DNA of 26,537 bases, from the NCBI GenBank assembly GCA_964495595.1, contig CAZBWH010000043.1, forward strand, positions 1-26,537, in the 5' to 3' direction. A model generated the notes under the pieces. That model was not told where the DNA came from. It saw only the letters and a program-made list of their open reading frames with translations, and made no database searches. This document shows, piece by piece, positions 7,984 through 15,115 of this stretch. Position numbers and translations under genes: made by a program. The DNA is from CALMFQ01 sp964495595. Lineage in GTDB: Bacteria; Pseudomonadota; Gammaproteobacteria; Burkholderiales; SCOH01. Every line of letters begins with the position of its first letter. The first letter of the stretch is position 1.

Positions 7984-8472
7984 TCAACGGCGCAGGAATA
8001 CCAGCGGCACCCCGGCAATGCCCGTCATGATACACAGCCAGTGCAACGGTTCCAGAGGCACCTGCCCCCACCAGGGGTTATCACCGCGAAAAGGAGCAAA
8101 CGGCATCATATCGGCGTGCATGACGCTGTCGAGCGCGATATGGCTCCAGACCCCCAGCAACAACCCCGAACCCACCGCCAGCACCGGCACGGCACCCAAG
8201 GCCGCCAGCCAATGCCAGCGCCGGATCACCGGCAGCCGGGACAGCAACCGGCGCGCCAGCGACCAGAGCAGACATAGCACCAGCGCCAGCAGGCTGGCCC
8301 CCAGCCAGGTGTGCAGTTCCCGGTGCAGCGGGTCTTGGTCGACCCAAAGGTAGTACGCCGGTTCGAGATCAATCGCGACATTGGCCACCACAAACGCCGC
8401 CAGGCTGAATCGTTGTCCCAGCACACCCTTGAAGGCAAGCCCGGGGCCAAAATGAAAAGGGGTAACCGGCAC
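7984..8472 (-). CDS. Small integral membrane protein, putative metal-dependent hydrolase-like
   Basis: This 162-residue membrane protein starts at a GTG (8472) preceded seven bases upstream by AAGGAG, which decides the start over the longer frame to 8520. It begins VPVTPFHFGPG and continues FVVANVAIDLEP, LHRELHTWLGA and GVWSHIALDSVMHAD. The conserved His and Asp in transmembrane surroundings resemble YdjM/DUF4184-type membrane-bound hydrolases, a family with metal-ligand-like residues but no proven reaction. Four or so hydrophobic segments are visible (about 28-45, 59-78, 94-113 and 141-159). It ends 55 bases before the thiolase start and could be co-transcribed with it. Family membership is from memory and moderately sure; function is unknown. 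Confidence 0.7.
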   Translation of the reverse strand: MPVTPFHFGPGLAFKGVLGQRFSLAAFVVANVAIDLEPAYYLWVDQDPLHRELHTWLGASLLALVLCLLWSLARRLLSRLPVIRRWHWLAALGAVPVLAVGSGLLLGVWSHIALDSVMHADMMPFAPFRGDNPWWGQVPLEPLHWLCIMTGIAGVPLVFLRR

Positions 8473-8591
8473 TTTGATACTCCTTGAAAAAATCGCCACG
8501 CCACGGCCTCTCGGACTCAAGACGGATCTACTGCGCCGTTTCTACCACTCGGCTCGCGATGATCACTCAAGTCCGGCAGGCTGCCAGAAGC

Positions 8592-8626
8592 AAAACGGGC
8601 ATTCCCCGTATCCCGGAGAACGCCCG
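8592..8626 (-). terminator. Intrinsic terminator of the WS/DGAT gene
   Basis: Read on the minus strand, a 12-bp stem including two G-U pairs (8615-8626 with 8596-8607) and a 7-base loop are followed by TTTT. It begins 25 bases after the acyltransferase stop, so it fits as that gene's terminator and separates it from the 8472 gene. Confidence 0.75.
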
Positions 8627-8650
8627 CAACGCAACGGGAGGCAGCGTCGG

Positions 8651-10216
8651 TCAGAGGATTGCAACCTCATCGATCTGCTCGGAAAACTGCGCCGATATCC
8701 ACTCGATATCCCGCTCGACCTTTTTCGGGTCAAACGGTTCATCCCAAGGCTCCATCAGGGTCGTAAACAGCAACTTGTCAAATTCGCCCTTGAAGCGGCC
8801 GATGATCTGCTCCGGATCGGGAACCAGATTGGCATCGGTCACCAACCCGAACTGGATATGATCGTTATACGACAGAATGCTGATTCCCATGCCGATATCG
8901 CCCGATTGCGGCACCCAGAACATGCAGTCGCACACCTTGTTGCCGGCAAGATAAATGGCGTCTTTCGGCCCCGGCACATTGGTCATCACGGCTGTCGCCT
9001 TGGCGGTCAACAGATTGAGGGCGGTCTGCTCAACCACATTCGGCGCCATGCCGCATACTGCCAGCAGGCCCAGCGCCAGCACCGCCTCATAGGAGTTTTT
9101 CAGCTCGCCCATCCGGCGCTGGATTTCATACAGCCGCTCGAACGGGTTTTCGATGCCGATCGGCAGCGACAGGAACACCAGGCCGAAGTAATTACCCAGC
9201 GAGTCCATCTTGTGTTCTGGTCGCATGTTGACCGGAACCGTGGCACGGATCTCCAGGCCATTCACCTGCTCGCCCTTGTCCAGCAGATAGCCACGCAACG
9301 CACCGGCCACGCACGACACCAGCACATCGTTGATGGTGCACCCCAGTGCCTTGCCGATGTGCTTGACTTCGGGCAGCGAAATCGGCTCGGCCCACACACA
9401 GCGCTTGCGCGAGGTCAGCCGGCCCTTGAAATGCGTCTTCGGATCGTTGGGCATGGTCAGAACCCGCGCCAGATCGCCCGCCATCCCGATGCCATGGTTG
9501 GAGTATTTCATCAGCCTGGACGGCTTGCGGGCAATATCCACCGCCCCTTCAACCACATCCCAGTAAGTCTTCATCGCCTTGTTCACCGCAGATGCCACTG
9601 GCCGGTAAAGTCGGGTCAGATAATCATATTCATCGTGGTGGTGTGACTCCAGGTGCTCGGCGCGATGGCGCTTTTTCTTTTCAGGGCGGGGAGAGCCATC
9701 GGTCATCGACAGCAACACCCGGATCAGCGAAATCCCGTCAGCGTAGCAATGATGGATGCGCGCCACCAGCGCACTGCCACCGTTGTAGTTTTCCACCAGA
9801 TGGAAATGCCACAGCGGTCGCGAAGTATCGAGCGCAGTGCTGCTCAGATCGCTGACCAGGTTCTCCAGCTCGACCTTGCCTGCCCGCCCCGGCAAGGCGA
9901 TTGTTTCAAAATGATTATCGAGCGAAAACTGTTCATCATCTTCCCAGAAGTGTGACGGACCGAGTTTTACTACCCGCTGCTTGAAACGGTCAAAGTGCAG
10001 GAAGCGCTCCTCGATCACCTGGATCATCCGCTCGCGATCCATTGGCGCCTCGAACATCAGCACCCCGACAATCATCATCAGATTGGTCCGCCGATCCATC
10101 CGCAACCACGCCGTATCGACGCTCGACACGCCTTCCCGGTGCCCCGTACCCACATCCCAGATCGTCCTGACCCCATCCATCAACTGCATCACCCCGGGCA
10201 CCAGTTTGTCACTCAT
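8651..10216 (-). CDS. Wax ester synthase/diacylglycerol acyltransferase (WS/DGAT family)
   Basis: This 521-residue protein is of the bacterial WS/DGAT family. These enzymes transfer an acyl group from acyl-CoA to a fatty alcohol or a diacylglycerol, making wax esters or triacylglycerol at the membrane/lipid-body surface. The catalytic motif HHxxxDG is intact as HHCYADG (155-161). The family start SSVDTAWLRMD, the central RATVPVNMRPE and NYFGLVF, and the C-terminal TNVPGP and GDIGMGISILSYN are all seen. The ATG at 10216 has GGGAG nine bases upstream; the longer frame to 10315 has none. A His/Asp-rich insertion near residue 210 (HLESHHHDEYDY) is a linker feature. The gene is divergent from the PHA-system gene at 10502. 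Substrate choice cannot be told from sequence. Confidence 0.92.
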   Translation of the reverse strand: MSDKLVPGVMQLMDGVRTIWDVGTGHREGVSSVDTAWLRMDRRTNLMMIVGVLMFEAPMDRERMIQVIEERFLHFDRFKQRVVKLGPSHFWEDDEQFSLDNHFETIALPGRAGKVELENLVSDLSSTALDTSRPLWHFHLVENYNGGSALVARIHHCYADGISLIRVLLSMTDGSPRPEKKKRHRAEHLESHHHDEYDYLTRLYRPVASAVNKAMKTYWDVVEGAVDIARKPSRLMKYSNHGIGMAGDLARVLTMPNDPKTHFKGRLTSRKRCVWAEPISLPEVKHIGKALGCTINDVLVSCVAGALRGYLLDKGEQVNGLEIRATVPVNMRPEHKMDSLGNYFGLVFLSLPIGIENPFERLYEIQRRMGELKNSYEAVLALGLLAVCGMAPNVVEQTALNLLTAKATAVMTNVPGPKDAIYLAGNKVCDCMFWVPQSGDIGMGISILSYNDHIQFGLVTDANLVPDPEQIIGRFKGEFDKLLFTTLMEPWDEPFDPKKVERDIEWISAQFSEQIDEVAIL

Positions 10217-10501
10217 TGCCACATCTCCCTGCTTGTCCTGAATCCCAAATACCGGCCACGCCACCGGCAGCCACAAATTATAGCCCCAGCCTGGAGTATT
10301 GACTCCAATCGGCATCTTGAATCATTCTCGCATACTTCGCACAGCATTTGCATATGTCATATGTCACGACATGACCATGTCATGACTGGTTAGAATACCC
10401 ATTACAGCGGGGCCGCTAGATGCGATAATCAATGTGCCATCGTACATATGGCAGACTGCATCCTGCGGCCGGTCCGCGGCATCATCAAGAGGAATACCTG
10501 C
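10217..10501. promoter_or_regulatory. Divergent promoter region with clustered repeats
   Basis: No gene is seen in this gap. At 10351-10386, ATATGTC occurs twice in tandem, followed by the inverted repeat CATGAC-CAT-GTCATG (10370-10384). A candidate plus-strand promoter is ATTACA (10401-10406), 17 bp, then GATAAT (10424-10429) with an extended -10 TG at 10421-10422. The repeats lie between this promoter and the acyltransferase start, and so could control both directions. Confidence 0.5.
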
Positions 10502-10777
10502 ATGTCTCACATCCATATTGAACGCAGCCACGACAAGCCACACGACGAAGCCAGAAGACTGGCCGAGCGGGTCGCCACCGAGATGTCCGACGAATTCGGC
10601 TTCACCTCCCGCTGGGACGGTGACATGCTGCACTTCGAGCGATCCGGCGTACACGGTCGGCTGATGGTCGAACCGGACCGGGTGGAAATCGACGCCAAGC
10701 TGTCTTTCCTGCTGCTGGCACTCAAACCGAGAATCGAACGCGAGATCCACAAGTTTCTGGACGAAAACTTTGGCTGA
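10502..10777 (+). CDS. Polyhydroxyalkanoic acid system family protein
   Basis: This 91-residue protein matches the short PHA-granule-region family found next to PHA genes in proteobacteria. The pattern is visible as MSHIHIERSH, then DEARRLAERVATEMSDEFGF, LHFERSGVHGRLMV, VEIDAKLSFLLLALKPRIEREI and the end FLDENFG. Members are presumed granule- or PHA-associated; a biochemical role is not established. AGAGGA lies 8 bases before the ATG at 10502. The longer frame from 10448 lacks a ribosome site. A promoter is predicted at 10401-10429. The gene is convergent with the FFLEELY-family gene, with 16 bases between stops. Confidence 0.85.
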   Translation: MSHIHIERSHDKPHDEARRLAERVATEMSDEFGFTSRWDGDMLHFERSGVHGRLMVEPDRVEIDAKLSFLLLALKPRIEREIHKFLDENFG

Positions 10778-10793
10778 ACCAGCACCCACCGGT

Positions 10794-11501
10794 TCAGGTT
10801 GCCGTACGCTCATCGTCCGGCTCGAACGGCTGGTCATCGCCTGCGTAAATGCGATCCAGAATCCGCTGCTCGCGCTCGACGATAATACCGACAAATTCAT
10901 CGGCACCGCGCATGTCGCGAAAAGCGGCAAAACCGCGCTCCAGTGCCGCCTGCAATTCGCCGAGCCCGGCCAGATGTGCCGGCCCGCGCGACATGCGCAG
11001 CAGGGTACCGACCAAAGGCTTGCGCACCACGCCATCCAGCTCATGGCCGATCGACTGGACCAAACGGATCTGCTCACAGCGCAACAGATAATTGTCACAC
11101 CGGCGGTACGCCTCAACATAGCAAGCCGTATCGATCACCGTCACCTGCATCTGCTCGAACAACTCGATGCACAGACGGATATCCAGCACCTGCGACAACT
11201 GATTCATCGCCAACGCATCGGCAAGGGGCTTGACCATGTGCTCAGGCAGCAGCTTGCGGGCCTTGTTGTGCACCCGCTCAATCTGGTTGTCGCGCAGCGT
11301 GTAGTCACGGGCGCCGTACAGATCAGACAGAAAATACCGGGCGGGCGCTTCATAACGCGCACTGGCCAGCAAATCGGCATAAGTGACCGCCAGCCGCTCG
11401 CTTTGCCACTGCGCCAGCAGCATCCGCTGCGGGTGGCCCGGCATCACGAACGGCGACGCAGCCAGTGCATCATCCATTTGAAAAACGGTGTCTTTTGTCA
11501 T
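10794..11501 (-). CDS. FFLEELY-family protein (PHA-neighbourhood protein)
   Basis: This soluble, helical 235-residue protein has the segment ARYFLSDLYGARDYTLRDNQIERV (about residues 54-77). I relate it to the betaproteobacterial FFLEELY family, where the motif reads roughly RYFLxDLYGxxDFxxRD. The function is unknown. Its placement between a PHA-system protein and a phasin suggests a link to storage granules. The ATG at 11501 has no clear Shine-Dalgarno sequence. A second in-frame ATG nine codons on (MDDALAAS) is no better supported. No membrane segment or signal peptide is seen. Family assignment rests on motif memory. Confidence 0.72.
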   Translation of the reverse strand: MTKDTVFQMDDALAASPFVMPGHPQRMLLAQWQSERLAVTYADLLASARYEAPARYFLSDLYGARDYTLRDNQIERVHNKARKLLPEHMVKPLADALAMNQLSQVLDIRLCIELFEQMQVTVIDTACYVEAYRRCDNYLLRCEQIRLVQSIGHELDGVVRKPLVGTLLRMSRGPAHLAGLGELQAALERGFAAFRDMRGADEFVGIIVEREQRILDRIYAGDDQPFEPDDERTAT

Positions 11502-11756
11502 AAGAGGCGCATATAATCAGGACGCTGGCATTTTTGGGGGGCCATCGAACAGGATTGTACCGCGAACACCCCGCAGAAATTCAAACATTCGTTTGACTTG
11601 AGTCAAGCCATCAAACAGCACTTTGGACTAGATTGACAATAAGAGTGAATGGCTTTGCCTCAGTACCCGCAAAGACCATCCAGTCAACGACCCAGCCAGG
11701 TTGGTAATGGGGCGAGGTTTCGAGATATCACGCGTTTTAAGTCTAGGAGGAATTAA
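11502..11756. promoter_or_regulatory. Intergenic region upstream of phasin, with FNR-like dyad
   Basis: This is a 255-base non-coding gap between divergent genes. TTGACTTGAGTCAA (11593-11606) is a perfect dyad of 5-bp arms plus centre (TTGAC-N4-GTCAA), close to the FNR/ANR consensus TTGAT-N4-ATCAA. TATAAT occurs at 11512-11517 without a good -35. A perfect TTGACA (11633-11638) lacks a well-spaced -10, so the phasin promoter cannot be placed with confidence. Confidence 0.4.
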
Positions 11757-12212
11757 ATGAAAGCTCTGAAAAAGAATGCATCGCAAGAAAAACAACTGAC
11801 TTCGGTGATCCTGGAATCTGCCAACCAGATCTGGCTGGCAGGTTTGGGGGCATTCGCCCGCGCCCAGGTAGAAGGCACCAAAGTGTTCGATACCTTGGTT
11901 GAAGCAGGCAAGGAAATCGAAAACACCGGCAAGCGTGTTGCCGAAGAAAAAGTTGACGCCGTTGCCGGCAAGGCCAGCGAAACTTGGGACAAGCTGGAAC
12001 AGGTTTTCCAGGAACGTGTCGCCAAGTCGCTGAACCGCCTCGGTGTACCTTCCAGCGAAGACATCAAGTCGCTGAGCGAGCGCATCGAGAGCCTGAGCGG
12101 CGCAGTAAGCGAATTGGTCAAGAAGGACAAGGTTGCTGCCAAACCCAAGGCAGCGGCACCGGCCAAAGCAGTTGAAGCCAAGCCCGCCGCCGACGCCAAG
12201 CCGCAAGCCTGA
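11757..12212 (+). CDS. Phasin (PHA granule-associated protein)
   Basis: This 151-residue phasin of the PhaF/PhaI-like family would coat polyhydroxyalkanoate inclusions and control their number and size. The N-terminal two-thirds are amphipathic helix (about 10-120), with the phasin pattern SVILESANQIWLAGLGAFARAQVEG and a heptad-like DIKSLSERIESLSGAVSELV stretch suited to coiled-coil oligomerisation. The last 30 residues form a Lys/Ala/Pro-rich tail (KPKAAAPAKAVEAKPAA). This is like the histone-like tail of PhaF but much shorter. A very strong ribosome site, AGGAGG (11745-11750), fits an abundant protein. The patatin-like gene follows after 15 bases, so the two are probably one operon. Confidence 0.88.
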   Translation: MKALKKNASQEKQLTSVILESANQIWLAGLGAFARAQVEGTKVFDTLVEAGKEIENTGKRVAEEKVDAVAGKASETWDKLEQVFQERVAKSLNRLGVPSSEDIKSLSERIESLSGAVSELVKKDKVAAKPKAAAPAKAVEAKPAADAKPQA

Positions 12213-12227
12213 TCGGATAGGTGAATC

Positions 12228-13502
12228 ATGACTACCCTGCGTCTTGCAGACCCACCGCCGCCCGCGACAGGCAAAAAGAGCCGTATCGGCCTGAATCTGG
12301 CCGGTGGGGGTCCGCTGGGCGGCATGTATGAAATCGGTGCCTTGTGTGCCCTCAAGGAATCACTCGAAGGCATCGATTTCAACGAACTGGACGTGTATGT
12401 CGGGGTCAGCGTCGGCAGCTTGGTCGCTGCCTCGCTGGCCAACGGCATCACTCCCGAGTCGCTGTACCGCATCATGATCGGCCATCGTTCGGCGGAGTAT
12501 TCGTTTCAGCCGGAAGTGTTCATGCGCCCGGCGTTCCGTGAATACAGCCTGCGGGCGCGTAGTGTGCCCCGACTGGTCATGGAAGCCTTCATGACATTTC
12601 TTGCCGATCCGGGCAACATCAGTCTGAAAGGCGCTTTTTCCATACTGGGCCGCGCCATTCCGACGGGTGTTTTCGATGGTGACCAGATCGCCATGATGCT
12701 GGAGGGTGTGTTCGGTGCCGCGGGCCGCAGCAATGATTTCCGCGACCTGAACAAGAAATTGTATGTGATTGCAACCGATCTCGACTCCGGCCGCTCGGTC
12801 AAGTTTGGTGGCAAAGGACGTGATCACGTGCCGATTTCACGTGCAGTGGAAGCCAGCTGTGCCTTGCCGGGACTCTATCCGCCAGTGGAGATTGATGGCG
12901 AGTATTTCGTGGACGGTGCACTGGTGAAAACCATGCATGCATCCGTATCGCTGGATGAAGGTGCTGACTTTGTCATCTGTCTGAATCCTTTGGTGCCTTA
13001 CGATGCCAAGCTGTATCCGAAAATCGGTGTGGTTCAACACGAGAAACTGAAGAACGGCGGACTGCCGGTAGTGCTGTCGCAAACCTTCCGCGCCATCATT
13101 CATTCACGGATGAAGGTAGGGCTGTCGAAATACAGCTCGCAGTACAAGCACGCGGATGTGGTGCTGTTCGAACCCAGCCATGCCGATGCCGAGATGTTCT
13201 TCGCCAACGTGTTCAGCTACGCCGAACGCAACAAGATTTCGGAGCACGCCTATCAGCGCACACGGCAGGAATTGCTTAGCCGTGCCGATGAACTGCAGCC
13301 GATTTTCGAGAAGCACGGCATTCGCTTGCGGATGGATGTGTTGCGCGACCGCGAACGCCATCTGGCGGCCGGTGTTCGCGAGGCTTTGCGCGATGAAGAC
13401 CAGAAACGCACCAAGACCCCGCTGCAATCGCTCGATCAAACGCTGGAAGATCTGGATCGCTGGGTGAAAGCCAACAGGGCGCCCCGCAAGACCGCGGCCT
13501 GA
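12228..13502 (+). CDS. Patatin-like phospholipase family protein
   Basis: This 424-residue protein has a patatin domain (about 18-245). The oxyanion glycines are GGGPLGG (26-32), the nucleophile elbow is GVSVGS with Ser61, and the dyad Asp is in VDGA (Asp229), so the Ser-Asp catalytic pair is intact. Such enzymes hydrolyse acyl esters of phospholipids or neutral lipids. No signal peptide is seen, so it probably acts in the cytoplasm or at the inner membrane/granule surface. The C-terminal 180 residues extend beyond the domain, ending in a charged helical region. It follows the phasin gene by 15 bases, with AGGTG before the ATG, and is ended by a strong terminator. Acting on storage lipid or granule surface lipid is inference from context; the substrate is unknown. 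Confidence 0.88.
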   Translation: MTTLRLADPPPPATGKKSRIGLNLAGGGPLGGMYEIGALCALKESLEGIDFNELDVYVGVSVGSLVAASLANGITPESLYRIMIGHRSAEYSFQPEVFMRPAFREYSLRARSVPRLVMEAFMTFLADPGNISLKGAFSILGRAIPTGVFDGDQIAMMLEGVFGAAGRSNDFRDLNKKLYVIATDLDSGRSVKFGGKGRDHVPISRAVEASCALPGLYPPVEIDGEYFVDGALVKTMHASVSLDEGADFVICLNPLVPYDAKLYPKIGVVQHEKLKNGGLPVVLSQTFRAIIHSRMKVGLSKYSSQYKHADVVLFEPSHADAEMFFANVFSYAERNKISEHAYQRTRQELLSRADELQPIFEKHGIRLRMDVLRDRERHLAAGVREALRDEDQKRTKTPLQSLDQTLEDLDRWVKANRAPRKTAA

Positions 13503-13521
13503 CCGGCAGCGACTGCCGTAC

Positions 13522-13555
13522 AAAGCGCATCGTCGGTTGGCGATGCGCTTTTTTT
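13522..13555 (+). terminator. Strong intrinsic terminator of the phasin/patatin operon
   Basis: AAAGCGCATCG (13522-13532) pairs perfectly with CGATGCGCTTT (13541-13551) around an 8-base loop, and the T-run reaches 13555. It lies 20 bases after the patatin stop. In the opposite direction the stem is followed by only three T, so it may serve the convergent gene less well. Confidence 0.93.
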
Positions 13556-13562
13556 ATCCGGT

Positions 13563-14981
13563 TCAAGCCGGTACCTTGCCGCCGAGCGACACGATCCGGT
13601 CACCATCAAGCCATTTGCCCTGCCTGTTCAACAACCGATAGACATCGGCATCAAATGCGGGCGGCCCAGCGTGCCTGAGCACCTCGAAAACCGCGGCCTC
13701 ATCACTGACACTGCCCAGGTAACACCAGCGATCGAGCAGATGAAGATCGGTACGGCTACCCAATGCATCGGTTTCACGAATGCCGATCGGCCCCGGGAAT
13801 GGCCACGGCCTGAGGCGCAAGCGGCCGATCGCCGCCAGCAAGCGGCTATTGAACGACTCGGCCGGCTCGTGGCCAATACATGTGCCACGACATCGCTTGA
13901 GCTGACAGGCTGAGCAGGGGCGTGGCTGGCTACGGTTAGCAGCTTCCAACCCCAGGCGGATCAGGCATAGCTGATGAAGATCAGCCAGCTTGCGCAAGGT
14001 ATTGCTGGCCTCTCTAGCCGAAGCATACAACCCGTAGCACTCTTGCAGCGAAGCAAAAGCCGGGTCGGCTGTCGGCAAGCGACAAGGCAGCAGAAAGCCA
14101 TCTTGCTGCATTACCAGCTGCCAACTGCACCCCTCGGGCAGACCTCTGAGCCTGCGGTTCTGCACGGGCTGTAACTGCCGGATCAGGCGGATTTCCTGCA
14201 GCAGGGCACCGAGTTCACCTGCAGTTTCTATCCAGTCAAGGCGCGTTACCTGCCTGGCCAGTTCACGCTCCCGGTCGTCGGTCAGATCCGCCCTGAAGTG
14301 CTGCAGCACTCGCCGGCGCAGATTGACGCTCTTGCCCACATACAGCGGCACATCATTGTCAGCGTAAAACAGATAGACACCGGGTAACTCAGGCAATGCA
14401 TCCACCGAGTCTGCATCCAGCCCCTCTGGCAAACTGGGCCGCAGAACCTGCTCCGCGAACGCCTGCTGCAACAGCACGGGCTGCTCGCGCTGCATTTTCT
14501 CGACGAACAACCACACGGCACGCGCATCGGCCAGCGCCCGATGGCGCGAAACCATTGGCAGCTGGTGCCGGGCGATGATCGAATCGAGATTGTGCTTGAA
14601 CTCCCCCGGAAACAGTCGCCGTGACAGCTTGACGCTACAGGCTACCGTGGCGTGAAAGGTAATGCCGACGCGCTTGAACTCGTTCTTCAAAAAGCCGTAA
14701 TCGAAACGGGCGTTGTGCGCCACAAACAGCCTGCCAGCCAGTCGTTGCAACACCTCACTGGCCAGATCGGCAAAACCCGGTGCGTCACTCACCATCTGGT
14801 TGCTGATACCTGTCAGCTTTTCAATAAACGGCGGAATGCGCTGCCAAGGATTGACCAGTGTCGACCATTCACTGACGCCGGCAGGACCTACTTCGATAAT
14901 GCCGATTTCGGTAATGCGGTCATGGACAATGCTGCCGCCGGTGGTTTCCAGGTCGACAAATACAGTTGGCTGGTCAAACAT
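13563..14981 (-). CDS. DEDDh 3'-5' exonuclease / GIY-YIG nuclease fusion (Cho/UvrC-N-like)
   Basis: This 472-residue, two-domain nuclease has an N-terminal DnaQ-type exonuclease with Asp10 and Glu12 (FVDLETTG), Asp94 (HNARFDYGFL), and His147 and Asp152 (HRALAD), a complete DEDDh set. The GIY-YIG domain starts at about 197 with PGVYLF and PLYVGKS (201-217), arginines at 222-224 and the catalytic Glu263 (LLQEIRLI). A Cys cluster, C356, C359, C364 and C368 (RPCSACQLKRCRGTC), resembles the segment after the nuclease domain in UvrC and Cho. The family is often misnamed polymerase III epsilon. A role in nucleotide excision or damage processing is plausible. The ATG at 14981 lacks a good Shine-Dalgarno sequence. 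A dyad at 15015-15032 lies upstream. Confidence 0.88.
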   Translation of the reverse strand: MFDQPTVFVDLETTGGSIVHDRITEIGIIEVGPAGVSEWSTLVNPWQRIPPFIEKLTGISNQMVSDAPGFADLASEVLQRLAGRLFVAHNARFDYGFLKNEFKRVGITFHATVACSVKLSRRLFPGEFKHNLDSIIARHQLPMVSRHRALADARAVWLFVEKMQREQPVLLQQAFAEQVLRPSLPEGLDADSVDALPELPGVYLFYADNDVPLYVGKSVNLRRRVLQHFRADLTDDRERELARQVTRLDWIETAGELGALLQEIRLIRQLQPVQNRRLRGLPEGCSWQLVMQQDGFLLPCRLPTADPAFASLQECYGLYASAREASNTLRKLADLHQLCLIRLGLEAANRSQPRPCSACQLKRCRGTCIGHEPAESFNSRLLAAIGRLRLRPWPFPGPIGIRETDALGSRTDLHLLDRWCYLGSVSDEAAVFEVLRHAGPPAFDADVYRLLNRQGKWLDGDRIVSLGGKVPA

Positions 14982-15014
14982 AGGGCAATCAGAACGAAGG
15001 GCTCTGCATTATTA

Positions 15015-15032
15015 GCTGCATCACATCGCAGC
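15015..15032. promoter_or_regulatory. Candidate operator dyad upstream of the nuclease fusion
   Basis: GCTGC-ATCACATC-GCAGC is a perfect 5-bp dyad with the 8-base spacing of a LexA box, but it reads CTGC-N8-GCAG instead of CTGT-N8-ACAG. It lies 34 bases before the nuclease start on the minus strand and 84 bases before the divergent solute-binding gene. The loss of the key T/A makes LexA binding doubtful. Confidence 0.25.
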
Positions 15033-15115
15033 AGGAGGGCAAGGCTATTGGAAACAAGAGCGGGTTGCACTATACCACAGAAAAAGATGGCTTTTTGATT
15101 AGTGAAAGGGCAAAC

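Noticed and set aside
8515..8575. tRNA-like stretch on the minus strand (GCCGAGTGGTAGAAACGGCGCAG)
   Set aside because: It resembles a tRNA D-arm, but no acceptor stem pairing, no anticodon stem and no TTCGA T-loop follow at the right distance.
8474..9646. Plus-strand 390-residue open frame opposite the WS/DGAT gene
   Set aside because: Antisense shadow of a clear acyltransferase; the translation is His/Arg/Gln-rich without any domain.
11512..11517. Perfect TATAAT as a phasin promoter -10
   Set aside because: No acceptable -35 lies 16-18 bp upstream, and it would give a leader of about 240 bases; left as unproven.
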